Position numbers and translations under genes: made by a program. Positions 36,038-46,530 of a DNA stretch of 64,000 nucleotides are shown in pieces (the first letter of the stretch is position 1; the number at the start of each line of letters is the position of its first letter). The stretch comes from Planctomycetota bacterium (lineage in GTDB: Bacteria; Planctomycetota; Phycisphaerae; Phycisphaerales; SM1A02): contig JADFFQ010000008.1 in NCBI GenBank assembly GCA_022568135.1, positions 1-64,000 on the forward strand, written 5' to 3'. The notes under the pieces were generated by a model that was not told the DNA's origin, did no database searches, and saw nothing but the letters and a program-made list of their open reading frames with translations.

Positions 36038-37261
36038 GTGCCTTGCTTTGTCAGTCATCTCGAATCCGCGATCGACGGCACCCAGATTCCGCCGGGCACC
36101 CTCCAGACGACGCATCGTGATCGACCGCTATGGGTGCGGTACGACCTCGAGGCCGTCGGCCGAGCCGTTGGGCGCGAGGCTCTGCGCGATCGGCCCCAGA
36201 CCATGTGGCGGTATCGCGAGCTGCTTCCGATTGAACATGATGAGCACATCGTTTCGCTGGGCGAGACGATGACGCCGCTGCTGGAGTGTCGGCGACTCGC
36301 CCGGGCGCTGGGCATGACGAATCTTTGGATCAAGGATGAATCCGTCCTGCCCACGGGCTCGTTCAAGGCACGAGGCATGGCGATGGCGGTCTCCATGGCG
36401 AAGCGGTTTGGGATCACGCGCGTGGCGGTGCCCACCGCGGGCAACGCCGGGGGCGCGCTGGCCGCCTACGCAGCCCGCGCAGGCATGGAGTGTTACGTGT
36501 TCATGCCCGTCGGCGCCCCGGTCGTGAACCAATATGAGGCTGCCCTGCACGGGGCCAGGGTGTTCCTGGTGAACGGGCTGATCTCCGATTGTGCGCAAAT
36601 TGTGCGCGGTGGCGTGGACGCGATGTCCTGGTTCGACCTGTCCACCCTCCGCGAGCCGTACCGGCTGGAAGGCAAGAAGACCATGGGGCTGGAGCTGGCG
36701 GAGCAGTTGGGGTGGCGGCTGCCGGACGTGATTCTGTATCCCACCGGCGGCGGGACCGGGCTGATCGGAATGTGGAAAGCGTTCGACGAGCTTCACCGAT
36801 TGGGTTGGCTCGCCGGCGACCATCGGCCGCGGATGTTCTGCTGCCAGTCCACTGGCTGCGATCCGGTGGTGCGCGCGTTTCAAGGCGGGCATCGGTTCGC
36901 CGAGCCGTTCACCGATCCGCAGACCATCGCCGCGGGGCTGTGCGTACCAGCAGCGCTTGGCGATTTCATGATCCTTGACGCCATTCGTGAATCTCATGGC
37001 CGCGCAATGTCTGCTGATGAATCCCGTCTCAAGGAATGGATGCAGATGGTCGGCCGGCTGGAGGGCATCTCATTGGGCCCTGAAGCGGCGGTGTGTGTCG
37101 GCGTCCTGGAGCAGGCCCTTGCCGAGGGGCACATTGACCCAGATGAACACGTGATCCTCTTTAGTACTGGTGCTGCGCAGAAATACGTGGACGCAATCCG
37201 TGTGGACCTGCCTACGCTCGATCACCGTCACCCGATCGATTGGGACGCGCTGGCCAGATAG
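36038..37261 (+). CDS. thrC: Threonine synthase-like PLP enzyme
   Basis: 407-residue fold-type II PLP enzyme, most similar to threonine synthase (O-phosphohomoserine to threonine). The PLP lysine is in TGSFKARG (about residue 109). AVPTAGNAGGALAAYAARAG is the phosphate/asparagine loop, and LYPTGGGTGLIGMWK binds the PLP phosphate. The N-terminus carries the LWVRYDLEAV region of the longer archaeal/plant-type enzymes. GTG start immediately after the palindrome unit. No other Thr pathway gene is nearby, so the exact substrate is inferred from family. Confidence 0.85.
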   Translation: MPCFVSHLESAIDGTQIPPGTLQTTHRDRPLWVRYDLEAVGRAVGREALRDRPQTMWRYRELLPIEHDEHIVSLGETMTPLLECRRLARALGMTNLWIKDESVLPTGSFKARGMAMAVSMAKRFGITRVAVPTAGNAGGALAAYAARAGMECYVFMPVGAPVVNQYEAALHGARVFLVNGLISDCAQIVRGGVDAMSWFDLSTLREPYRLEGKKTMGLELAEQLGWRLPDVILYPTGGGTGLIGMWKAFDELHRLGWLAGDHRPRMFCCQSTGCDPVVRAFQGGHRFAEPFTDPQTIAAGLCVPAALGDFMILDAIRESHGRAMSADESRLKEWMQMVGRLEGISLGPEAAVCVGVLEQALAEGHIDPDEHVILFSTGAAQKYVDAIRVDLPTLDHRHPIDWDALAR

Positions 37262-37789
37262 AGCCCAAGCCCGTCCGATCGCCATGTTCGCCGACTTAGG
37301 CGGTTGGCTGATGATCCTACCTGATTCAGCGGCGCATCCGGTCTCGCCAAGCCCCGAAACCTCGGCGGGGGCTCCGATAACGGCTCGGTTCACCTGTTTT
37401 GGCGCCGGACTTGGATGACTCGGCGACCAGCCGAATGTTTGCTCGGTGCTCGGGCCGTCGCTGGGGCAGGAATGTCAAGGCCCGGCGGTCGGATCGGTAG
37501 ATCAGGAGGAACCGATCTAACATCTTTGGACAGTTGCACTTAGGCTTATGTGCAAGCGGCGGGCCTTGGATGTTTCTTGACTTTTTTTCCTAAATTACCC
37601 GCCGAGGTAGCGACAACATGCCAAATCAGTATCATCTTCGCGTTCAATAGATCGGCCGTGATCGGTCGATATGTGGGTTCACGTCCGTTTCCGTGCCTTG
37701 GCGGCACGGGCGAGTGCGGGCGGGTGGATGATTATGGACGCGATGGCTCCGTGTCGGCCTGCGTGTCCGTCAGACTTAGGAGACTACGT
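37262..37789. other. Long leader upstream of porin 1
   Basis: 528 bp without a supported gene. A frame continuous with porin 1 runs through the last 240 bp, but its product does not resemble a signal peptide and a better start with AGGAG exists at 37790. An inverted repeat TTGCAC ... GTGCAA lies at 37534-37555, and a T-rich stretch GACTTTTTTTCCTAAATTA at 37579-37597. These may be regulatory (for example for phosphate or porin control), but no Pho-box-like direct repeats were found. Confidence 0.45.
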
Positions 37790-39193
37790 ATGAATCTTAC
37801 GAAGCGGGTTGGCTTCCTTACGGGTGCCGCTGCGCTTGTGCTAACTGGCGGCAGCTTTGCCGACACCACGTCACAGGAGACCAACCAACAACTACGTGCC
37901 CGGGTCGCCGACCTCGAATCGCGATTGGCCGCGGTCGAGGCGACCAAGGGCGACAACTGGCTCAGCGAACAACGTGCGGATGAGATCAGAGGCCTCGTCC
38001 AAGATGTGCTTGCCGACGCCGACACCCGGGCGAGTCTGCTCGCCCAGGGCATGACCGCCGGCTACGACCACGGGGCCGTCATCGCCAGTGCCGATGGAAA
38101 CTGGCTGCTCCGCACCAATCTTCTCATGCAGCAGCGGTTCATCATCAACAGCCAGAGCGCCGCCGTCGGTTCCGGTACTGACGAGGACCGCTGGGGCTTT
38201 GAGACCACCCGAGCGAGGCTTATCTTTACCGGCAACGTTGTCAGCCCCGACTGGTTCTACAAGCTCGAATTGGAGTTCGGGGCCAACCTCGGCGGTGTGG
38301 GCGCAGCTGTGCCGTCCGGCCCTGCTGCGACTGGTGTTCCTGGCGATCCCCGCGTGTTCCACGACGCCTACCTGGGCTACGACTACGGCAACGGCTGGAA
38401 GGTGATGCTCGGCACGATGAAGGCCCCGTTGCTCCGTGAGGAGCTCGTGGGAACCCAGTATCAACTGCTCGTCGAGCGGTCGAACGTCAACTACTTCTAT
38501 ACGGCCAGCCGGGTGGACGGGATCGCCGTGGACTACCTGGGCGACCAGTTCCATGTCATGGCTATGGTGAGCGATGGCATGCGCACCGGCGGCACTGCTT
38601 GGGCTGTTCAGGATACGGACTTCGCCCTCACCGCCCGCGTCGAGTGGCTGGCGCAGGGCAACTGGGACCAGTTCACCGACTTCACCAGCCCCAACGGGAG
38701 CGAGCGAGGCATCATGGTCGGAGGCGCGTTGCATTACCAGACGTCGGAGGACGTCGGAACCCCAGGCGCTCCGGATACCGACTTCCTGATCCTGACCGGT
38801 GATGTCTCCGTGGAGTACGACGGCTGGAACGCATTCGCAGCATTGGTTTACACCAGCATGGACACGGCCCTGCCCGCACCTGCGGCCGACACTGATCAGA
38901 CCGCGATCATTGTCCAGGGCGGGTACTACTTGAGCGATAACTGGGAATTGTTCGGCCGGTATGAGTGGAGCGATTTTGATCTTGTTTCGGTTCCTGCCAC
39001 TCAAGATCTGAGCATCTTCACCGTTGGCGCTACCCGCTACTTTGCCGGGCACAACGCCAAATGGACGACCGACATCGGCATCGGCTTCGACGAGGTCAGC
39101 GTTATCCCGGCCAACGTCACCGGCTTCCGGGTTGACGATGCCGGTGAGGACGGGCAGGTGGTCATCCGCAGCCAGGTGCAGATTCTGTTCTGA
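37790..39193 (+). CDS. Phosphate-selective porin O/P family protein 1
   Basis: 467-residue outer-membrane beta-barrel. The start at 37790 is supported by AGGAG 7 bases upstream and a signal peptide (RVGFLTGAAALVLTGGSFA). Next is a short coiled coil (NQQLRARVADLESRLAAVEA), then DNWLSEQRADEIRGLVQDVL and the barrel with alternating strands. The C-terminus VVIRSQVQILF ends in the aromatic residue typical of BAM substrates. Family members form anion/phosphate channels, but specificity cannot be read from sequence. A paralogue of exactly the same length follows at 39705. Confidence 0.88.
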   Translation: MNLTKRVGFLTGAAALVLTGGSFADTTSQETNQQLRARVADLESRLAAVEATKGDNWLSEQRADEIRGLVQDVLADADTRASLLAQGMTAGYDHGAVIASADGNWLLRTNLLMQQRFIINSQSAAVGSGTDEDRWGFETTRARLIFTGNVVSPDWFYKLELEFGANLGGVGAAVPSGPAATGVPGDPRVFHDAYLGYDYGNGWKVMLGTMKAPLLREELVGTQYQLLVERSNVNYFYTASRVDGIAVDYLGDQFHVMAMVSDGMRTGGTAWAVQDTDFALTARVEWLAQGNWDQFTDFTSPNGSERGIMVGGALHYQTSEDVGTPGAPDTDFLILTGDVSVEYDGWNAFAALVYTSMDTALPAPAADTDQTAIIVQGGYYLSDNWELFGRYEWSDFDLVSVPATQDLSIFTVGATRYFAGHNAKWTTDIGIGFDEVSVIPANVTGFRVDDAGEDGQVVIRSQVQILF

Positions 39194-39248
39194 TCGGCTC
39201 AGACGCGATCGGCCAATCCCCCCGCACGGGGCATTGACGAAAACCAAT

Positions 39249-39285
39249 CGACCGGCCGGCACCCCCGGCCGGTCGTTTCTTTTTT
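39249..39285 (+). terminator. Intrinsic terminator after porin 1
   Basis: An 11-bp stem, CGACCGGCCGG with CCGGCCGGTCG, and a 5-nt loop are followed by TTTCTTTTTT. It lies 56 bp after the porin 1 stop, so porin 1 is likely transcribed separately from porin 2. Confidence 0.85.
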
Positions 39286-39330
39286 GTGTTCTTAGCCCGA
39301 GAGATTCATCACAGGGCAACACAGCAGCCA

Positions 39331-39417
39331 TTTAGCCCCCGGTGAATACACCGGGGGCATATCGCGCCGAACACACCGGGGGTCAGCCGGCCCGGCGTGT
39401 ATTCACGCCGGGCTAAA
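39331..39417. repeat. Paired outward-facing palindrome unit between the porin genes
   Basis: Hairpin 1: GCCCCCGGTG / CACCGGGGGC with AATA loop, preceded by TTTA (39331-39358). Hairpin 2: CCCGGCGTG / CACGCCGGG with TATT loop, followed by CTAAAT (39391-39417). Total about 87 bp with TTTAGC...GCTAAA termini, closely matching the carB insert in size and layout. The rest of the spacer up to 39704 shows no gene of its own. Confidence 0.8.
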
Positions 39418-39704
39418 TGCGCCAGCGCGTCGGCTTTCGTGCGCTCGTGGCTCGTGACGGCCACACCAGCAGCTCAATGGTCGCTCTAGTTCCGATATCA
39501 CAGGGAATCAGGCCTCGCGAGGGATATCTCTGGGTTCAAAGCTTCGATCCGCTTCCGGACAAGTCGCGCTCCTGCTCGGTCGATACACCTCATCGAGGCG
39601 CCTTCGGTAGCTCGAAGTCGTCAGGCGCCGCCGGTGGAATGGCGATCGGCGGGTGTATCGCCGCGCCGAAGTGTCGCCCAGAGCCTTTCTGGGAGTTGGG
39701 TGAG

Positions 39705-41108
39705 ATGCAACGCAGTGTGGGACTGGGACTGCTGGTGGCGGGTGCGTCGCTGCTGGTCGATTCTTCGGCCTTGGCCGGTGACGCCGGCGAGCGGTCGCCA
39801 CAGCCTACAATCGCTGATCTCCTGGAGCGCATCGAAATCCTCGAAGAAGACAAGACCACAATGAGGGGCGAGATCGACGAGCTGCATGCACAGCTCGGCG
39901 ACACCTGGCTCACCGAGCAGCGGGCCGACGAGGTCCGCAACCTCGTTGCGGATGTGCTTTCCGACGCCGACGTCCGCGCCAGCCTGCTTCAGGACGGCTT
40001 GATTGCAGGATGGAGCGATCACTTCTTCCTGGCCAGCCCCGACGGTCGCTTCAAGCTGCAACTGGAAGGGCAGCTTCAATTTCGATATGTCTGGAACCAC
40101 CACGACCGGCCGGACCGGTATATCGGCGGCTTCGAAAATACTCGCACCAAGCTCGCGTTTCGCGGGCATGTGTTCAACCGCGATCTGGCTTATCTGGTCA
40201 AGGGCAGCTTTGACCGCAACGGCGGAGGATTCGGCCTCCAGGACGCCTGGGTGCGGTACCTTCTCAACAACGAGTGGAGCGTGCGAGCCGGGCAGTTCAA
40301 ACTGCCGTTTGGCCGCGAAGAGCTCGTCTCCAGCGCGAGGCAGCTTGCGGTCGAACGGTCGCTGATCAATGAGTCACTGAATCTCGGTCGCTCGCAGGGC
40401 GTGGAGCTGACCTATGCCAACCATACGTCACGGCTGAGCTTGGCAGTGTCCGACGCCGGCCAGGATCAGGTCGGCGGTTTCAGGATTGTGGGGACATCGC
40501 CGGCCAACACTGGGTTTAGTGCGCCGGGCCTGGCGGAATACGCCGGGACCGCGCGGTATGAGCATCTGATTGCCGGACGTTGGGCGCAGTTTGACGACTT
40601 CACAAGTCCCGCCGGTGAAGAGTTCGGCCTGCTGGTCGGCGTGGGCGCGCACCTGCAGCAGGACGAGTTCGGGACTGGCTTCGGATCCGCACGCGATGAG
40701 GAGCTGTGGTTCGCCTGGACCATCGACGCGTCGGCTGAGTGGGGCGGCGCGAGCGTCTTCGCCTCCCTGACCCATCATCTCATTGACGACCCGGGGTTTG
40801 GTGACGTTAACGTCTATGGACTCGTGATCCAAGGGGGGGCCTATCTCACCCCGAAGTTCGAGGCGTTCGCCCGCTTCGAATACGGGATATTCGATTTTGC
40901 AGCCGCCAACTTTGCGGATCTGTCTCTGCTCACCCTGGGTGGCAACTACTATTTTGACGGCCACGACGCGAAGCTGTCGGCCGACATCGGCTTCGGCCTA
41001 TCTCAGATCGAGCAGGCCTGGGACAGCACTATTGCCGGATGGCGGTCTGACGCGGCGGGCTCGGAGCCGCAGGTCGTCATCCGCACGCAGCTCCAGTTGC
41101 TGTTTTGA
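39705..41108 (+). CDS. Phosphate-selective porin O/P family protein 2
   Basis: 467 residues, paralogous to porin 1: signal peptide (VGLGLLVAGASLLVDSSALA), coiled coil (IADLLERIEILEEDKTTMRG), then DTWLTEQRADEVRNLVADVL, which closely matches the same region in porin 1, then the barrel and the C-terminal QVVIRTQLQLLF. The ATG at 39705 was chosen; the open frame upstream (from 39417) has no signal-like sequence. Outer-membrane channel. The equal length and shared N-terminal motif argue for tandem duplication, though the barrels have diverged considerably. Confidence 0.88.
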   Translation: MQRSVGLGLLVAGASLLVDSSALAGDAGERSPQPTIADLLERIEILEEDKTTMRGEIDELHAQLGDTWLTEQRADEVRNLVADVLSDADVRASLLQDGLIAGWSDHFFLASPDGRFKLQLEGQLQFRYVWNHHDRPDRYIGGFENTRTKLAFRGHVFNRDLAYLVKGSFDRNGGGFGLQDAWVRYLLNNEWSVRAGQFKLPFGREELVSSARQLAVERSLINESLNLGRSQGVELTYANHTSRLSLAVSDAGQDQVGGFRIVGTSPANTGFSAPGLAEYAGTARYEHLIAGRWAQFDDFTSPAGEEFGLLVGVGAHLQQDEFGTGFGSARDEELWFAWTIDASAEWGGASVFASLTHHLIDDPGFGDVNVYGLVIQGGAYLTPKFEAFARFEYGIFDFAAANFADLSLLTLGGNYYFDGHDAKLSADIGFGLSQIEQAWDSTIAGWRSDAAGSEPQVVIRTQLQLLF

Positions 41109-41169
41109 CCTGTCCGGCTCTCGACCCAAGAAACTCACCGCAAAGCGGCTGGCTGGTGAATCCTTGCAG

Positions 41170-42387
41170 TTACGGGCGGATCTCGACCGTGCTCGTCTGC
41201 TCGATCAACACCTCGTAGATTATTTCGACATCTTCCGGCAGCATTCGTATGCACCCCATCGATGACTGCCTTCCGACTGATTCAGGCTCGATGGTTCCGT
41301 GGATCCCGTAGCCGATCAGGTCGCGCGTGGCCTCGTCGATTCCCGCCAGGCCGATCCATCGTTCGCCGATGGGATTCTGCGGATCGTAACTCTCGAATCG
41401 TTGGCCGGTGCGAGGATTGGTCCATGCGGGGTTGATGAGCTTTGTGCCCGCGCGGACCCTGAACATGCCCAGCGGCGTGGAGTTGAACTCACCCAAGCCG
41501 ACGGAGTAACTCGCGACGAACACTCGGCCGGCGCCGGAGCCCATGTACAGATCCAAGCGGAAATCGGACTTGTGCACCACCGCATGGAACGGCCCGGTGA
41601 CCAGCTTCAGGCGGTGTCCGGCCCGGAGGTGGCGCTCGCTTGGTATCCGGTTGATCCGCATGATGAATCGCCAGTCCACCGCGAGGGACTGCTCCTTGAC
41701 GATTATCCCCAGTTGGTCGTTGGGCCCAACAACGTACCGGCGGCAGAACGGATCGCCATCGACGATCTCGGGGCTGAAGACCAGTCGGCGGTTGAGGTTG
41801 ATCAGTGCGTCGCGTACCACTTGGGCCTCGCCCGGGGCCAGAGCTTGCAACTCCAGGGCCGAAGTGAGCCTCTGCCTTGCCTGGAGGGGGCGGTTGGCAT
41901 CGGCGAGCGTGAGCCCGGATTCCATAAGCAGCAGCGCTCGTTGCCGGTCTCGGATCGACGGCGCCATGGCTGGCACTGTCGGCTGCGGCCGGAGTTCGTC
42001 ATCAGCCGCTATGAGGTCGGCGGCGTAGTCGGCCGGCGGGGCGGGGTCGGGGTCTGTGGCGTAGTCGGCCGGCGGTTGGGACGCTTCGCCCGCTCCGAAG
42101 GATTGCGGCCCGGCAGCGGTGACGTGTAGGATGGAATCGACCGGCTCGGCGTCACCCGTTGCCGCGGCGCCGAGAATTGGGTCGATATTGCCGGGGCGAT
42201 CCGGGGTGATGGGCGATCGCTCGGCCGGGCCCGCAGCGCCGTTGCTCGACCACAACGTGATGCCCGTCAACACCGCCAGCAGCACGATGACGATTGCGAT
42301 CACGGTGCGGTTGCGTCGTCGTCGCGGCCGGCGATACATGTAACTGCGTCTGCTCACCGGTCGAGCGGTTTGGCTATGCAGTGCCAT
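41170..42387 (-). CDS. L,D-transpeptidase (YkuD) with LysM-like domain
   Basis: 405 residues with an N-terminal membrane anchor (about residues 28-47), a proline-rich linker, a LysM-like module (VVGPNDQLGIIVKEQSLAVD...RAGHRLKLV, about residues 215-265) and a C-terminal YkuD domain. The catalytic site is HGTIEPESVGRQSSMGCIRM, with Cys near residue 383. These enzymes crosslink or modify peptidoglycan peptides, here facing the periplasm. Relevant because planctomycetes do make peptidoglycan. Monocistronic by context. Confidence 0.9.
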   Translation of the reverse strand: MALHSQTARPVSRRSYMYRRPRRRRNRTVIAIVIVLLAVLTGITLWSSNGAAGPAERSPITPDRPGNIDPILGAAATGDAEPVDSILHVTAAGPQSFGAGEASQPPADYATDPDPAPPADYAADLIAADDELRPQPTVPAMAPSIRDRQRALLLMESGLTLADANRPLQARQRLTSALELQALAPGEAQVVRDALINLNRRLVFSPEIVDGDPFCRRYVVGPNDQLGIIVKEQSLAVDWRFIMRINRIPSERHLRAGHRLKLVTGPFHAVVHKSDFRLDLYMGSGAGRVFVASYSVGLGEFNSTPLGMFRVRAGTKLINPAWTNPRTGQRFESYDPQNPIGERWIGLAGIDEATRDLIGYGIHGTIEPESVGRQSSMGCIRMLPEDVEIIYEVLIEQTSTVEIRP

Positions 42388-42483
42388 GGCGGCTCTCCTG
42401 TGGCTAGGGGTAGCGTGGCTTGGCGATGGTTCGATGCGTTGATCTTGACCCGGCGATATTGTCTCAAGAATGGTCCCAGACGG

Positions 42484-43068
42484 CTAGGCGTGAACAGTAC
42501 GGCGATCGGTCACGATGATTTCCACAGCGATATCGCGGTCGTCCACAGGGACCCGGTCGATGATCTGCGCATCGAAAGCCAGGCCGATCGTCGTGGCTGA
42601 TCGGCGAAGCCGGCTCAGGAACCGGTCATAGAACCCGCCGCCGCGACCAAGGCGATGGCCTTGAGTGTCGAAGGTCAGCCCGGGGACGACCACGAGATCG
42701 ATCATCGTCGGCGGCACCGGCCGGCCTTCACGCGGGACGCGCAGGCCATGCTCGTCGATCTCCATGAACTGGTCGTCGAATGAGGTGGCTTCGACCGCGA
42801 TCATGTCCCGGCGTTTCCAATCCACCTTCGGTACGCAAATGGTCTTGTCCATCTGGAAACATCGTATGGCGACCGGAGTGAGGTCGATCTCGTCGGTCAA
42901 CGGCATGTACAACATGCTCACGGCGGCGTCACGAAACACTTCGAGTTTGCACAGGCGGGAACATGCAGCGGCTGACCCAAGGTGGCGCTGCTCGTCGGTC
43001 ATCGCCGCAAGCATTGCCCGCATCTCGGCTCGAACGCCCGACTTCGCCTGACGGTGTGCGTCAGTCAT
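42484..43068 (-). CDS. 5-formyltetrahydrofolate cyclo-ligase
   Basis: 194-residue MTHFS family enzyme that returns 5-formyl-THF to 5,10-methenyl-THF using ATP. Family motifs: MRAMLAAMTDEQR near the N-terminus, FDTQGHRLGRGGGFYDRFL (nucleotide/substrate loop) and a C-terminal FDAQIIDRVPVDDRDI. The ATG at 43068 was chosen; a longer in-frame extension overlaps another small gene. Its start overlaps the stop of the small ORF at 43061, suggesting translational coupling. Cytoplasmic. Confidence 0.92.
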   Translation of the reverse strand: MTDAHRQAKSGVRAEMRAMLAAMTDEQRHLGSAAACSRLCKLEVFRDAAVSMLYMPLTDEIDLTPVAIRCFQMDKTICVPKVDWKRRDMIAVEATSFDDQFMEIDEHGLRVPREGRPVPPTMIDLVVVPGLTFDTQGHRLGRGGGFYDRFLSRLRRSATTIGLAFDAQIIDRVPVDDRDIAVEIIVTDRRTVHA

Positions 43069-43345
43069 GGTGCGGGTGCCGGGCGGTTGAGTGCTGGTCG
43101 GGCTGTGTTCGGCGAGCCCGGAGATCTTCGAGGCGTTTGCGAATGCGGGCTTCGTAGCCTCGATGCGTGGGACGGTAGTAGACACGATCGATGCCCAGGT
43201 AGTTCTGAGGTACGTATCCATCGGCCGAGTCGGGTGGGGAGACGTAGTTTTCGCCGTGGCCGAGCTGTTGTGCACCCATCCACAGGGCCAGCGGCTCGAC
43301 GGTCGCCCGCTTGGGCCCTCGTTGGGTTGACCACAGGTTGGCCAT
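43061..43345 (-). CDS. Small conserved-looking protein coupled to the cyclo-ligase gene
   Basis: 94 residues starting MANLWSTQRGPKR, with VEPLALWMGAQQLGHGENY, then VPQNYLGIDRVYYRPTHRGYEARIRKRLEDL. A basic, soluble protein with no recognised family. The stop overlaps the cyclo-ligase start by 8 bp. A longer open frame upstream is not supported. Moderately confident because the sequence has normal protein character and tight spacing. Confidence 0.6.
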   Translation of the reverse strand: MANLWSTQRGPKRATVEPLALWMGAQQLGHGENYVSPPDSADGYVPQNYLGIDRVYYRPTHRGYEARIRKRLEDLRARRTQPDQHSTARHPHHD

Positions 43346-43469
43346 ATGGGCAATTCTAGCGGTCCTTGCGGCCGGGTACGGCGCGGCAAGCGGGCCCAGA
43401 GGCAATAATGGTCGATCCGATCGACCGCGGTCCGCGTAGTATTGCCGCCAACGTAGAAAGGACGCAATC

Positions 43470-45305
<1,836 letters not shown>

Positions 45306-45315
45306 GCGCTCCAAG

Positions 45316-45359
45316 CCGGTCCTGACGAGTCCCGACTTGTCGGGACGAGGAAGGTCCGG
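45316..45359 (+). repeat. Tandem-GA internal-loop hairpin, copy C
   Basis: Outer stem CCGGTCC (45316-45322) with GGTCCGG (45353-45359) has one T.T mismatch. Loop strands TGACGAG (45323-45329) and CGAGGAA (45346-45352) are unchanged. Inner stem TCCCGA pairs with TCGGGA around CTTG. It starts 11 bp after the glmS stop, so it could serve as an mRNA 3' structure. Confidence 0.77.
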
Positions 45360-45507
45360 GTGAAACGTCGAAACGCCAAATGGAAAGCCGCGACCAGTGG
45401 TCGCGGTCTTCTCCGATGCGCAGCAACCGGCGCCCGATTCGCCCCGTCCCATAGCCCCTGGCTCCGCCGGGGGACTCCTCTGGGTCTGCCGGTTGAAGAT
45501 CAACAGT

Positions 45508-45540
45508 GTGGCCCCGGGCAAGCCCGGGGCTATATAGGGG
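45508..45540 (+). repeat. Single REP-like palindrome with GGGGCTATATAGGGG tail
   Basis: GTGGCCCCGGGCAAGCCCGG then GGCTATATAGGGG. Nearly identical to the palindrome at 46486 next to the RAYT gene. Confidence 0.72.
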
Positions 45541-45653
45541 CTACCCGCGTGCGACCGGCCCGAGCGTGTCGGTGGAGACACGCACGCCGCACGTGGTAGA
45601 CTACCCCGGCGAAGACGGCGGCAAGCGCCGCCTTCCACATGAGAACCGGACGA

Positions 45654-45692
45654 CTCATCAAACTCCTGACCGTTCAGGAGATTCTCGATGAG
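45654..45692 (+). promoter_or_regulatory. Nested hairpin leader upstream of the 45748 gene
   Basis: CTCATC (45654-45659) pairs with GATGAG (45687-45692), enclosing a perfect inner hairpin CTCCTGA / TCAGGAG with CCGT loop (45663-45680). An in-frame ATG at 45688 lies inside the outer stem, whereas the preferred start at 45748 lies outside. It could be a protein or RNA control structure; no T-run follows. Confidence 0.4.
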
Positions 45693-45747
45693 GAGCATGT
45701 CCAGAAGATGTGACTGTCGCGAGTATCAGCGAACTGGGAAGGCCGCA

Positions 45748-46464
45748 ATGACACCGTTTCAAGAGAAGTTCAAGGTGTGTTACAACGAGTTTTCGACGCG
45801 TGTCCATCCCGGCAATGGCAGTTCGATTATGTGCAAACTGCACTCAATTCTCGGCGCGGATTGTATTTCCGGCCACAACTGTCTCGGGTGCAATTTCAAC
45901 GAGGAAACGCACTCGATTCGTGATTACCTCGCAACATATGCCCAGTTCGACTACGAGCCGGAGGCATATCGCTTCTACCTTGTGCGCCTGTATCTCCTCG
46001 TCGAGCGGATGGACGTCATCCTGGACATCATCAAACTGATCGGTGAGTACAGGTACAAGCACTTTGCGGTGTTGACGGATGTCCGCAAGTGGGCAAACTT
46101 CATCAAGCACCCGGGCCCGTTCCTGTTGGTGCATCATCCGGACTATTTTATCGACGGAGACGGGGACTTTGATCGGTCCTGCTTCAAGGCTGTCATCGAT
46201 CAAGAGTTCGTCCGCAAATATTACGGTTCCTCGGAAGGTGGTGACAAGCGCAAGCAACTCTGGAAGAGTCTCGAGAACGCGAGCGAGGTGGCCGTTCTGT
46301 TTCCCGACCCGATCGATTTGACTCGCCGATTCTGTGACGCCATCGAAAGGTTCGTCGAAATGCTTGACACGAATACAGTCCACCAAGAGGTCTTGAGCAA
46401 GCGATCGACATACGAGGCATACTTCACGCGCGAGATTCCCTGCGTCCCAGTCGGCAGTGAGTAG
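45748..46464 (+). CDS. Unrecognised protein in an accessory stretch
   Basis: 238 residues, no family recognised. The start at 45748 (MTPFQEKFKVCYN) was chosen over an ATG at 45688 that sits within a hairpin. Cysteine pairs lie in CISGHNCLGCNF (about residue 40). The middle is largely helical with RFYLVRLYLLVERMDVILDI and KHFAVLTDVRKWANFIKH, then HHPDYFIDGDGDFDRSCF. Base composition looks less GC-rich than its neighbours, and the gene is framed by REP-like palindromes, so it may be acquired. Function unknown; a HEPN-like or defence role is conceivable but unsupported. Confidence 0.6.
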   Translation: MTPFQEKFKVCYNEFSTRVHPGNGSSIMCKLHSILGADCISGHNCLGCNFNEETHSIRDYLATYAQFDYEPEAYRFYLVRLYLLVERMDVILDIIKLIGEYRYKHFAVLTDVRKWANFIKHPGPFLLVHHPDYFIDGDGDFDRSCFKAVIDQEFVRKYYGSSEGGDKRKQLWKSLENASEVAVLFPDPIDLTRRFCDAIERFVEMLDTNTVHQEVLSKRSTYEAYFTREIPCVPVGSE

Positions 46465-46485
46465 AGCGCGTGGAGCCGCTTTGAG

Positions 46486-46530
46486 TGTGGCCCCGGGCAA
46501 GCCCGGGGCTATGTAGGGCTATATGGGGGT
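46486..46530 (+). repeat. REP-like palindrome at the 3' side of RAYT copy 2
   Basis: GTGGCCCCGGGCAAGCCCGG followed by GGCTATGTAGGGCTATATGG and GGG. The tail runs into the RAYT stop region, so the last RAYT codons overlap it. It faces the palindrome at 47096 in inverted orientation. Confidence 0.75.

Noticed and set aside
37550-37789. N-terminal extension of porin 1
   Set aside because: No signal peptide character, and the ATG at 37790 has AGGAG and a normal signal sequence.
43346-43469. glmS ribozyme upstream of glmS
   Set aside because: The spacer is only 124 bp, shared with a divergent gene, and shows no matching pseudoknot core.
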